Of a stretch of DNA of 8,661 nucleotides, positions 1 to 5,690 are shown in pieces. Origin of the DNA: Chloroflexota bacterium (lineage in GTDB: Bacteria; Chloroflexota; Dehalococcoidia; Lucifugimonadales; Lucifugimonadaceae); contig JACQUF010000183.1 of the NCBI GenBank assembly GCA_016210435.1, positions 1 through 8,661 on the forward strand, read 5' to 3'. The translations under genes and the position numbers were made by a program. Position 1 is the first letter of the stretch. Every line of letters begins with the position of its first letter. Under the pieces are notes generated by a model. The model was not told where the DNA came from. It made no database searches and was given only the letters and a program-made list of their open reading frames with translations.

Positions 1-465
1 ATCTACGACAACGTGGCGTTCGGTCCGCGGATCAATGGCGTGGACCGGAACCTTCCCGAGCTTGTCGAGGAGTCGCTCCGCCGGGCCGCGCTCTGGGAAG
101 AGGTGAAGGACCGGCTCAAGGCAAACGCGCTCGAGCTATCCGGCGGCCAGCAGCAGCGACTCTGCATCGCCCGCTGCCTTGCGGTCCGGCCGGAGGTGAT
201 CCTGATGGACGAGCCTGCCGCTTCCCTTGACCCGATAGCAACGCAGGCGATTGAGACCCTGATCCGGGACCTTGCACAAGACGTCACCATCGTTATCGTT
301 ACGCACAACATGCAGCAGGCGCAGCGTGTCGCCACCTACGCCGCCGTGTTGATGTCTGATGAGCGCCGTGTGGGTGAGCTGATCGAATACGGGCCGACCG
401 ATCAGATCTTCGGGAGTCCTCGCGATCCCCGCACCGAGGCCTACGTCACCGGCCGTATCGGCTGA
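1..465 (+). CDS. pstB: Phosphate ABC transporter ATP-binding protein PstB, 5'-truncated by window edge
   Basis: ATPase subunit of the PstSCAB high-affinity phosphate importer; it works on the cytoplasmic face and powers uptake by ATP hydrolysis. The frame is open from base 1 ([10 protein letters not shown], typical of PstB just after the Q-loop), so about 100 N-terminal residues including Walker A lie outside the window. Counting from the first codon, 154 residues remain. The ABC signature LSGGQQQR is at 46-53, Walker B VILMDE at 66-71 with catalytic Glu71, the D-loop SLD at 75-77 and the switch His at 102. The C-terminal EYGPTDQIF is also characteristic of PstB. The D-loop stretch reads PAASLDP where PstB usually has a TSALDP-like sequence, a small variation. 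The stop lies 19 bases before phoU, giving the usual pstB-phoU pair. The ATG at base 13 or so is internal and not the real start. Confidence 0.96.
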   Translation: MYDNVAFGPRINGVDRNLPELVEESLRRAALWEEVKDRLKANALELSGGQQQRLCIARCLAVRPEVILMDEPAASLDPIATQAIETLIRDLAQDVTIVIVTHNMQQAQRVATYAAVLMSDERRVGELIEYGPTDQIFGSPRDPRTEAYVTGRIG

Positions 466-484
466 AGCGAAGGATGGTGCCGCC

Positions 485-1183
485 ATGGCCCGCCCGGATT
501 TCGATCGCGAACTAGCCCAGCTCGAGGCCGATGTGGTGTTGCTCGGCTCCCTGGTCGAGTCAGCTGCGTACACCGCGCTCGAAGCCCTGCGGACCCGCGA
601 CCGGGCGCTCATCGAGAAGGTGATGCACGACGACGACCTGATCGATGGCCGGAGAAGGCGCGTCCAGCAGGTTTGCGTGGAACTCATCCGCCGCGAGGCG
701 CCCGTCGCAAGCGACCTCCGGCGGATCGTAACCGCGTGGGAAGTCGCGGGCGAGCTGGAGCGCATGGGCGACTACGCGGAAGGGATCGCGAAGATCGGCC
801 AGCTCCTCCGAGACCATCCGGGCGAAATCGACCTCTTCAGCCTGCCCCAGATGGCCGACCGCGCGATCGGCATGCTGAAGCACAGCCTGGAAGCGTTACT
901 GGAACGCGACGAGCAGTGGGCTGTTGAGCTCGCCCGCCGGGTCGAGCATGACGACGAAGCCGTCGATCAGATGTACGCCGCGCTCCGCGCCGAGCTTATC
1001 GAGCGCATGCGCAACGATCCGAATTTTGTCGAGACCGGGACCTACCTACTGTGGGCCGCACACAACCTCGAGCGCATCGCAGACCGGTCGACCAACATCG
1101 CTGAGACCGTCGAATACCAGGCCACCGGCCGCATCCCTGCGAGCGGCGCGCAGCAGGCTACGGGGTCCGCGCCCGGCGTCTGA
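485..1183 (+). CDS. phoU: Phosphate signalling/transport regulator PhoU
   Basis: PhoU is a cytoplasmic helical-bundle protein that links the Pst transporter to the PhoR-type kinase and dampens the phosphate-starvation response. The 232-residue product has the family's usual length and its twofold repeat. The first half carries ELERMGD at 90-96 (metal-ligand type E92-x3-D96). The second half carries HNLERIADRSTNIAE at 193-207 (E196-x3-D200, with N204). These paired E-x3-D motifs are the PhoU metal-binding signature. The tail after about residue 212 is Ala/Gly/Ser-rich and probably disordered. The ATG at 485 gives the canonical N-terminus and is preceded by AAGGA at 470-474, a rather long 10-base spacing; translational coupling to pstB is likely because only 19 bases separate them. 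The gene converges on the HTH gene with 29 bases between the stop codons and no clear terminator. Confidence 0.96.
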   Translation: MARPDFDRELAQLEADVVLLGSLVESAAYTALEALRTRDRALIEKVMHDDDLIDGRRRRVQQVCVELIRREAPVASDLRRIVTAWEVAGELERMGDYAEGIAKIGQLLRDHPGEIDLFSLPQMADRAIGMLKHSLEALLERDEQWAVELARRVEHDDEAVDQMYAALRAELIERMRNDPNFVETGTYLLWAAHNLERIADRSTNIAETVEYQATGRIPASGAQQATGSAPGV

Positions 1184-1212
1184 TCGATCCCGCATTCGCC
1201 CCTAAAACCGTG

Positions 1213-1668
1213 TCACGCGGCGCCGGCAAGGACCGGCTGTTCCCGGATACGGCTCATAGGCGCCGACGACCCGTACCGGTAGAGCACGGCCGCTGGCCAG
1301 ATCTCCGGCAACGGTGCGGGCGGACGGAACGAGGGCCGGGCCGGTTCCCGGCATGGTTCCAGCGCGGGCAGGGACCTCATCTGTTGTCGGATCCCGAGGC
1401 GTTCCGCCTGCAGGATGCGGTGGACCGTGCGCGTACTTACACCGAACCGCTCGGCAAGGGACACCACCGAAAGTTGCTCACGCCTGCGGGCATCAAGTAT
1501 GGCTTCATCACGGGCGTTGCGGGTCGTCCGTCTAAGGAACTCCGGGTCATCGTACTTGCAGACCGGCAACGGACAGTTCAGGCAAGTCGGCGACACGTCA
1601 CAGCCATCGTCACGGTAAACCGAGTTCTCGGGAAGGGTATCTGAGCGAACCGGTGCGAGTACCATCAT
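1213..1668 (-). CDS. Small HTH protein with N-terminal four-cysteine cluster, uncharacterised regulator
   Basis: The 151-residue product is of a type I cannot name. The N-terminal part has four cysteines at 23, 29, 32 and 37 (C-x5-C-x2-C-x4-C, in DVSPTCLNCPLPVCKYDDP), suited to bind Zn or an Fe-S cluster. A basic linker follows, then a helix-turn-helix at about 65-87 (LAERFGVSTRTVHRILQ), resembling resolvase/sigma-like or AsnC-type HTH. The C-terminal third is Pro/Arg/Ala-rich without recognisable fold. The start is well supported: GGAGG at 1675-1679 lies 6 bases before ATG 1668; a second ATG follows at 1665. A near-consensus promoter lies upstream with tandem GAAC-N4-GTTC operators. The HTH suggests DNA binding, and the cysteines could sense redox, metal or damage state. 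The spacing only loosely recalls WhiB (C-x2-C-x5-C), and other WhiB features are lacking. An overlapping plus-strand frame has neither ribosome site nor recognisable content. Gene call is firm, function is inference. Confidence 0.82.
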   Translation of the reverse strand: MMVLAPVRSDTLPENSVYRDDGCDVSPTCLNCPLPVCKYDDPEFLRRTTRNARDEAILDARRREQLSVVSLAERFGVSTRTVHRILQAERLGIRQQMRSLPALEPCREPARPSFRPPAPLPEIWPAAVLYRYGSSAPMSRIREQPVLAGAA

Positions 1669-1674
1669 GGCGAG

Positions 1675-1679
1675 CCTCC
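1675..1679 (-). promoter_or_regulatory. Shine-Dalgarno site of the Cys-cluster HTH gene
   Basis: GGAGG on the minus strand, 6 bases before ATG 1668 and 9 before ATG 1665. It decides in favour of the minus-strand reading of this locus and cannot choose firmly between the two adjacent Met codons. Confidence 0.8.
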
Positions 1680-1693
1680 AGAGGGGAAACTCG

Positions 1694-1708
1694 GCCGCCT
1701 GAGGCGGC
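1694..1708 (-). other. Hairpin in the 5' leader of the HTH gene
   Basis: GCCGCC and GGCGGC form a perfect 6-bp GC-only stem around a 3-base loop. It lies in the predicted untranslated leader, between the start point (about 1727) and the ribosome site (1675-1679). No U-run follows, so it is not a terminator. It could stabilise the mRNA or affect translation, but nothing in the sequence proves a role. Confidence 0.5.
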
Positions 1709-1718
1709 TAGGGGTTTA

Positions 1719-1730
1719 GAACGAGTGTTC
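1719..1730. promoter_or_regulatory. LexA/Cheo-type operator, box 1 (GAAC-N4-GTTC)
   Basis: GAACGAGTGTTC, with flanks that extend the arms to TAGAAC and GTTCGA (one mismatch). It covers the predicted transcription start of the HTH gene. The form GAAC-N4-GTTC is the established LexA site of Gram-positive bacteria and of Dehalococcoides. Its centre is 21 bp, about two helical turns, from that of box 2, so both would face the same side of the DNA. The binding protein could be LexA or the HTH protein itself. Confidence 0.72.
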
Positions 1731-1733
1731 GAC

Positions 1734-1762
1734 AGTCTAGAACGCCCGTTCTAAAGTGTCAA
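1734..1762 (-). promoter_or_regulatory. Near-consensus sigma-70-type promoter of the HTH gene
   Basis: On the minus strand the -35 is TTGACA (1757-1762), an exact consensus match. The spacer is 17 bp (1740-1756) and the -10 is TAGACT (1734-1739), 4 of 6. The start point is predicted near 1727, giving a leader of about 58 bases to ATG 1668. The spacer contains a perfect palindromic operator (box 2), so bound protein should block RNA polymerase. This is the clearest promoter in the window. Confidence 0.75.
1740..1751. promoter_or_regulatory. LexA/Cheo-type operator, box 2 (GAAC-N4-GTTC)
   Basis: GAACGCCCGTTC, with arms that extend to a perfect TAGAAC/GTTCTA inverted repeat (1738-1753). It sits within the 17-bp spacer, directly against the -10 element, a classic position for a repressor. 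With box 1 it makes a tandem operator pair. A Gram-positive-type LexA site is the best match; autoregulation by the downstream HTH protein is the main alternative. Confidence 0.78.
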
Positions 1763-1784
1763 CCCCTTCTGGCACCCGATTTTC

Positions 1785-2723
1785 CTAGGGTTCGCGTGGA
1801 GGAATTACCAGCACCGCCCTGCCAGTGCCCCGCACCACCTTGTCCGTAACGCTGCCAAGCACCATCCGTTGCAAGCCGCCCAACCCGTGCGTGCTCATCA
1901 CGATCAGGCAGTCGGGCAGGCCGTCCGCCACTTGGATGATCACGCTTGCCGGCGAGCCGGTGGCCGCATCGCCGGTCGCCGCGACCCCCTCTTTTCGCGC
2001 CTCTTCGATGACCGCCTCGAGCGATCTCATGGCTTCGTCGCGAAGCGCGCCCCCGAGTTGGACATTGGCCGGGTATGGCAGCCCAACCGCGAGCGCCGGG
2101 TAGAGAACTTGTGGGGTCACCCGGAGAAACCGCAGTTCGGCGTTGAAAGCCTTGGCGAGAGAAACCGCCACCGGGACCGCCCGGCTGCTGATCTGCGAAA
2201 GATCCAGCGGCGCAAGAATGTGCCGGGCCCCCCAGCCATCGGAAGTGAGCGACGTTTCCGGGTGCGCGACGAGGACGGGGACGGTGCCGGTTCGAAGCAC
2301 ACGGTCCGTGACGCTGCCGAGGATCCCGCGCGCCAGCGATGGGTCGCGGCGTGAGAGCATCACGATCAGGACCGAGCCGCGGTCTCTTGCGACACGTTCA
2401 ATCTCTTCTGCAGGGCGACCCTGCCGGACCTGGCTGGACACACTTGCGCCTGCGTTCTTAAGCCGCGATTCGATTTCACGAAGGTAAGCTGCGTACCCCT
2501 GTCTCGCCTCGTCGGCCTGGCGCCGGGCCTCGTCTGCGGCCGCCTGTTCTTCCGGCGTCGGCACGCGCGCTTGACTCCCGGCCGTTTCGGGCGCTTGTGT
2601 CGCTTCGACTACCGCCATCAGCGTCATGCGGGCCGTGAAGACCTTCGCGAGGCTCGCCGCGATCGGGACCGCCTTCTCGGACTCCCTGGAGCCATCGAGG
2701 GGCACGAGGATGTGCTTGAACAT
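1785..2723 (-). CDS. Universal stress protein with two tandem UspA domains
   Basis: A 312-residue cytoplasmic stress protein made of two Usp (Rossmann-like) domains, at about 3-153 and 167-308, forming an internal pseudo-dimer. Each starts with the typical strand (FKHILVPLDGS; ARHILAPLDLS). The second keeps the ATP-binding G-x2-G-x9-GS motif (GLGGLQRMVLGS, 280-291). The first reads RRDPSLARGILGS (125-137): both glycines of G-x2-G are replaced, so domain 1 probably binds nucleotide poorly or not at all. A charged, Gln/Ala/Glu-rich insert at about 55-90 is likely a helical extension. I chose ATG 2723 because MFKHILVPLDGS is the family's canonical beginning and GGAGG (2728-2732) lies 4 bases before it; the frame stays open upstream to 2903 without Usp similarity, and ATG 2762 is an alternative. 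It is divergent from the alcohol dehydrogenase. Usp proteins generally respond to starvation, oxygen or redox stress. Confidence 0.93.
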   Translation of the reverse strand: MFKHILVPLDGSRESEKAVPIAASLAKVFTARMTLMAVVEATQAPETAGSQARVPTPEEQAAADEARRQADEARQGYAAYLREIESRLKNAGASVSSQVRQGRPAEEIERVARDRGSVLIVMLSRRDPSLARGILGSVTDRVLRTGTVPVLVAHPETSLTSDGWGARHILAPLDLSQISSRAVPVAVSLAKAFNAELRFLRVTPQVLYPALAVGLPYPANVQLGGALRDEAMRSLEAVIEEARKEGVAATGDAATGSPASVIIQVADGLPDCLIVMSTHGLGGLQRMVLGSVTDKVVRGTGRAVLVIPPREP

Positions 2724-2978
2724 GCGACCTCCACGCGCGGCGCCCGTCCCGGGCGTCGCCATGACCCCAGCATAGCCCGGCAGGGTCCCCCGCGGTACTT
2801 CTTCCCGAGGACCGCCTGTTAGAATCCCGGTTCGTCCAATCTGGCGCGCGTTCGCGGGTCTCGCGCAGCTCCAAATCGAGCCCGTGTGAATCGCGAGCGC
2901 CAACGATTGTCAGATTCGACGTGGCAGGTAAGCAACCCGCATCCCACGAGGAACGGGTTAATGGGTGAGGGTCTTTCG
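2724..2978. other. Divergent intergenic region between usp and alcohol dehydrogenase
   Basis: These 255 bases must hold both divergent promoters. I see no convincing pair of -35/-10 hexamers. TTGTCA at 2907-2912 (plus strand) has no good -10 at 16-18 bp, and TAGAAT at 2820-2825 has no good -35. No GAAC-N4-GTTC site occurs here. Confidence 0.35.
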
Positions 2979-4028
2979 ATGAAGTCGATCGCGGCCATCG
3001 ACACAGATTTCGGCAAACCGCTCAAGGTCGACGAGGTTGAGATCCCCGACCCGCAGCCCGACCAGGTCGTCGTGAAGCTGTTTTCAAGCGGCGTCTGCCA
3101 CTCGCAGTTGCACCAGATGCACAACGCCGAGGCCAAGCGGCCCATGGTGCTCGGACATGAAGGCATCGGCATCGTGTCCCGCACCGGCAAGGCTGTCACC
3201 CATGTGAAAGAGGGGGACAAGGCGATCGTCACGTGGGTGCCGCGGCATGCGATCAAAGGTCGCCCGGCGCCGCGCGTCTCCGGCGTCACCTACCAGGAGG
3301 CGCCGGTAAACGGGCTCGTCTACACGTGGGGCAACGATGTACTGACCTGGGAGCAGCTCGTCGTGAAAATGCCCGACGACTCGCCCAACGACGTGACATC
3401 GATCATCGGCTGCGCTGTGCTTACCGGCGCAGGGGCGGTCCTGCACACCGCACAGGTGCGCCCGGAGGACAAGGTGGCCATCGTGGGCGTCGGGGGAGTC
3501 GGGATCTGCGCGGTCCAGATGGCGGCGATTCTCCAGGCGTATCCGATCATCGCCGTCGATCTCGACGACTCCAAGCTCGAATTCGCGAAGAAGATGGGCG
3601 CGACGCACACCGTCAACGCAAAGCAGGTTGACCCTGTCAAAGCGGTCACCGAGATCTCAGGCGGCGGAGTCGACTACGCCTTCGACGCCATCGGGCTGCG
3701 GATCACCAACGAGCAGATCTTGCCGATGACCCGCGGTGGAGGCCCTGGCGCCGAGAACCACGGCGGGATGGCGGTCCTCATCGGTATGCCGGGCAAGGAG
3801 ATGACGATCGACCCCGGCCATTTCATGTTCCACCAGAGGCGGTACCGCGGAAGCCTGGGCGCCACCTACCCGGAGCAGGACTTCCCGATGTACCTGCGCT
3901 GGTACCAGGAAGGCAAGCTGAAGCTGGACGAGATCGTGACGAGGCGCTACAAGCTTGAGGACATCAACCAGGCCTGCGACGACCTGCAGAAGGGGCGGAT
4001 TACGGGCCGGGCGATCATCGAGTACTGA
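2979..4028 (+). CDS. Zinc-dependent, NAD-type alcohol dehydrogenase (MDR family)
   Basis: A 349-residue medium-chain dehydrogenase that oxidises alcohols or reduces aldehydes with a nicotinamide cofactor. Catalytic zinc ligands are visible: C40 (GVCHS), H60/E61 in the zinc-ADH signature GHE-x2-G-x5-G-x2-V (59-73), and C145 (GCAVLTGAGA, the class III-like pattern). The Rossmann motif is VGVGGVG at 169-175, and D194 at the end of the second strand favours NAD over NADP. The loop that holds four cysteines for structural zinc in classical enzymes (about 87-125) has none, so this protein lacks the second zinc. ATG 2979 gives the family-like start MKSIAAIDTDFG and has GAGGG about 7 bases upstream; in-frame ATG 2961 and 2886 would add tails without similarity. 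The gene is divergent from usp and convergent with the FAD gene cluster. Substrate is unknown; formaldehyde/S-hydroxymethyl-thiol type or general aliphatic alcohols are possible. Confidence 0.9.
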   Translation: MKSIAAIDTDFGKPLKVDEVEIPDPQPDQVVVKLFSSGVCHSQLHQMHNAEAKRPMVLGHEGIGIVSRTGKAVTHVKEGDKAIVTWVPRHAIKGRPAPRVSGVTYQEAPVNGLVYTWGNDVLTWEQLVVKMPDDSPNDVTSIIGCAVLTGAGAVLHTAQVRPEDKVAIVGVGGVGICAVQMAAILQAYPIIAVDLDDSKLEFAKKMGATHTVNAKQVDPVKAVTEISGGGVDYAFDAIGLRITNEQILPMTRGGGPGAENHGGMAVLIGMPGKEMTIDPGHFMFHQRRYRGSLGATYPEQDFPMYLRWYQEGKLKLDEIVTRRYKLEDINQACDDLQKGRITGRAIIEY

Positions 4029-4066
4029 CGCCCTCTCCCGCCGGGAGAGGGTGGGGGTGAGGGCGG
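4029..4066. repeat. REP-like palindromic intergenic repeat
   Basis: CCCTCTCCC (4031-4039) pairs exactly with GGGAGAGGG (4043-4051) around a 3-base loop; one G-T and one C-G pair extend the stem to 4029-4053. A G-rich arm with GTGGGGGTGAGGG (4051-4063) follows. This composite is a type of REP-like intergenic repeat found in many GC-rich genomes. It begins right after the alcohol dehydrogenase stop. No T-run follows on either strand, so it is not a standard intrinsic terminator, though such hairpins often protect mRNA 3' ends at convergent junctions. Confidence 0.7.
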
Positions 4067-4090
4067 TCGGCTGCGCTCAGGCGCCGCCCT
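4060..4090. other. Second stem-loop in the convergent junction
   Basis: AGGGCGG (4060-4066) pairs with CCGCCCT (4084-4090), a 7-bp stem with a 17-base loop. It overlaps the end of the REP-like element, so the two hairpins may be alternatives or stacked. It could help stop transcription from either side. Confidence 0.4.
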
Positions 4091-4107
4091 GAGGCTCTCG
4101 AAGGGAC
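4085..4107. repeat. Fragment of a dispersed intergenic repeat (CCCTGAG...CGAAGGGAC)
   Basis: The segment reads CCCTGAGGCTCTCGAAGGGAC in essence, resembling the CCCTGAG-x-GAAGGG repeats scattered between genes in several bacterial groups. A related motif occurs at 4162-4184. Only one copy of each is visible here, so repeat status rests on recognition and not on copies in the window. Confidence 0.4.
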
Positions 4108-4161
4108 AAGCTGGCCCAGACCGCGACGCCGGGCATGTTCGAAGAACTGACACGGCTGAGA

Positions 4162-4184
4162 GGTCACCCTGAACGAAGTCGAGT
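4162..4184. repeat. Dispersed-type repeat overlapping the 3' end of the TcuA-like gene
   Basis: GGTCACCCTGAACGAAGTCG with a few following bases closely resembles the GTCACCCTGAGCGAAGTCGAAGG family of intergenic repeats. Read on the minus strand it supplies the last residues (about TRLRSG) and the TGA stop of the FAD-dependent dehydrogenase, so the repeat probably inserted at or replaced the original gene end. Confidence 0.5.
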
Positions 4185-5690
4185 AACTTCCTTTGCGTGC
4201 AACGCGGCGCCCCGCCCCGCGATCTGCCCGAACACCGCGCCGGCCGTGAGCCCCGCGCCGCCCGGATAGTTCTCGTAAAACAGGCCGCCTACCAGTTCGC
4301 CTGCCGCGTACAGCCCCGGGATCGCACGCTTCTGCGTATCGATCACACGGGCGCCCGTATCGATCCGCAGGCCGCCGAAGGTGAACGTGATCCCGCAGGT
4401 GACCGCGTACCCGACGAACGGCGGCCGTTCGAGACGAAGAGCCCAGTTCGATTTCGGCGGCTCGATGCCCGCGGCGCGCTTGCCGTCCAGGACCGCGGGA
4501 TTGAAGTCGCCATCCACGACGGCCCGGTTGTACCCGGCGACGGTCCGCTCCAGACCATCGGGATCGATATCCAGCGCGGCCGCGAGCTCTCGGACCGTGC
4601 CGGCCGTCGCGCTCGTCACCTCCTTGATCCGGTATTCGTCCCGCAAAAGGTGAACTACTTGCTGATCGAAGATCTGGAATGCAAGCCGCCTCGGCTGCCT
4701 CAGTATTTCCTTGCCGTATTTCGCATATGTGTAGTTCCTGAAGTCTGCCCCTTCGTCGACGAAGCGTTCGCCGCGGACGTTCACGATGATCCCGAAGGGA
4801 TAGGAGTGCTTCTGGAAGAGGTCCGCGATCCGCCTGTCCCCTGCCACGGGCGCGCCCGCGTCCCAGGCAACGGCGTGACATCCGCTGAAGTGACCGTGGG
4901 GCTGTGCTCCGATCTCCAGGGCCATCCTGATGCCGTCGCCCGTGTTGAACTCTGTCCCCCGGACCTTGACGAGGTCCCAGCCCGCGCCGAGGTAGCGGAC
5001 TCGCATCTCCGTGTTGGCTTCGAATCCGCCGCAGGCGAGCACGACCGCGCCGCAGTCTATGGATCCCAGTCCGGACGCTCCCCGTATGGAAACTCCCGTG
5101 ATCGCGCCTTTACGATCGACTTGGAGCCGGTCGGCCATAGTATCGTAGGTGATATCTATTGCGGGGACGCGCCCGCAGCTCTGGAACAGCGCCTCGATCA
5201 AGCCCTTCCCCGCTCCGACGCACTCGCACGCGAGCCCACCCCAGAACTTGTGCTTGCCGGCCACCTTGAAGGACTGCCGGCCATATGCGAGGACCCATCG
5301 GACACCGTGGCGCCGCGTCCAGGCGAGGGCAGGCCGCGCCCGGGCGACCAGCGTCTGGGCCAGATTGGGGTCGGAGAGCCCGTCGGAAAGCCGCATGAGA
5401 TCGCCGTAGAAAGCCGGCTCCGAATACTGGCCCAGGTCGATCGAGTCGCGTTCTACCGGCGACAGCTCGCCCGTCAGTTCCTCGACGTCGAGTACGGACT
5501 CGTAGGGGAACCGGAACATTCCGCCGGTGAAGTAGGAATTGCCGCCGCGCGCTTCCCTCGGGGCCTTTTCCAGCACGAGCACGCGCGCTCCCGCTTCGGC
5601 TGCGGCGAGCGCCGCGTTCAACGCAGCGTTTCCGGCGCCGGCTACGACGACGTCGTAGGGGCCGTCAGGCGCCTCTCGCAGCTCCGGCAT
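4164..5690 (-). CDS. FAD-dependent dehydrogenase, tricarballylate dehydrogenase (TcuA)/fumarate reductase flavoprotein family
   Basis: A 508-residue soluble flavoprotein of the succinate dehydrogenase/fumarate reductase flavoprotein superfamily. FAD binding is shown by VVAGAGNAALNAALAA (15-30), E41 ending the second strand, and APREARGGNS (43-52). The middle contains CGGFEAN (220-226) and the VRGERFVDEG segment (305-314) around the usual active-site Arg. The C-terminal flavin motif is GELVGGLFYENYPGGAGL (465-482), followed by TAGAVFG. GNAAL, LEKAPRE-x-RGGNS and the YPGG motif are most like TcuA, which oxidises tricarballylate to cis-aconitate, but no TcuB electron acceptor or TcuC transporter gene is in view, so the substrate stays open (another carboxylate or a steroid-like compound). 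The start at 5690 overlaps the upstream gene by 26 bases and has AAGG 6-7 bases before it. The last residues and stop are encoded by an intergenic repeat. No signal peptide. Confidence 0.87.
   Translation of the reverse strand: MPELREAPDGPYDVVVAGAGNAALNAALAAAEAGARVLVLEKAPREARGGNSYFTGGMFRFPYESVLDVEELTGELSPVERDSIDLGQYSEPAFYGDLMRLSDGLSDPNLAQTLVARARPALAWTRRHGVRWVLAYGRQSFKVAGKHKFWGGLACECVGAGKGLIEALFQSCGRVPAIDITYDTMADRLQVDRKGAITGVSIRGASGLGSIDCGAVVLACGGFEANTEMRVRYLGAGWDLVKVRGTEFNTGDGIRMALEIGAQPHGHFSGCHAVAWDAGAPVAGDRRIADLFQKHSYPFGIIVNVRGERFVDEGADFRNYTYAKYGKEILRQPRRLAFQIFDQQVVHLLRDEYRIKEVTSATAGTVRELAAALDIDPDGLERTVAGYNRAVVDGDFNPAVLDGKRAAGIEPPKSNWALRLERPPFVGYAVTCGITFTFGGLRIDTGARVIDTQKRAIPGLYAAGELVGGLFYENYPGGAGLTAGAVFGQIAGRGAALHAKEVTRLRSG

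Noticed and set aside
1210..1644. Plus-strand open frames opposite the HTH gene
   Set aside because: No ribosome site, no recognisable motif, low-complexity Arg/Gly/Pro content. The minus strand has promoter, GGAGG, Cys cluster and HTH.
2907..2935. TTGTCA as a -35 for the alcohol dehydrogenase
   Set aside because: The hexamers at 16-18 bp (TAAGCA, AAGCAA) are too far from TATAAT to call a promoter.
4031..4051. Perfect 9-bp hairpin as an intrinsic terminator
   Set aside because: No T-run on either strand after the stem; annotated as a REP-like repeat instead, though it may still help end transcripts.
4138..4148. GTTCGAAGAAC inverted repeat as another LexA-type site
   Set aside because: Half-sites are in the reversed order (GTTC..GAAC) with 3-base spacing and there is no promoter; it is intergenic between convergent gene ends.
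4015..4881. Minus-strand 288-codon frame ending in a PHPHPLPAGEG tail
   Set aside because: Shadow of the TcuA-like gene in another frame; the tail is simply the translation of the REP-like repeat.
5512..5523. CGGAACATTCCG palindrome as a possible operator
   Set aside because: It lies inside the TcuA-like gene, encodes conserved-looking Gly-Met-Phe-Arg residues, and does not fit GAAC-N4-GTTC spacing.
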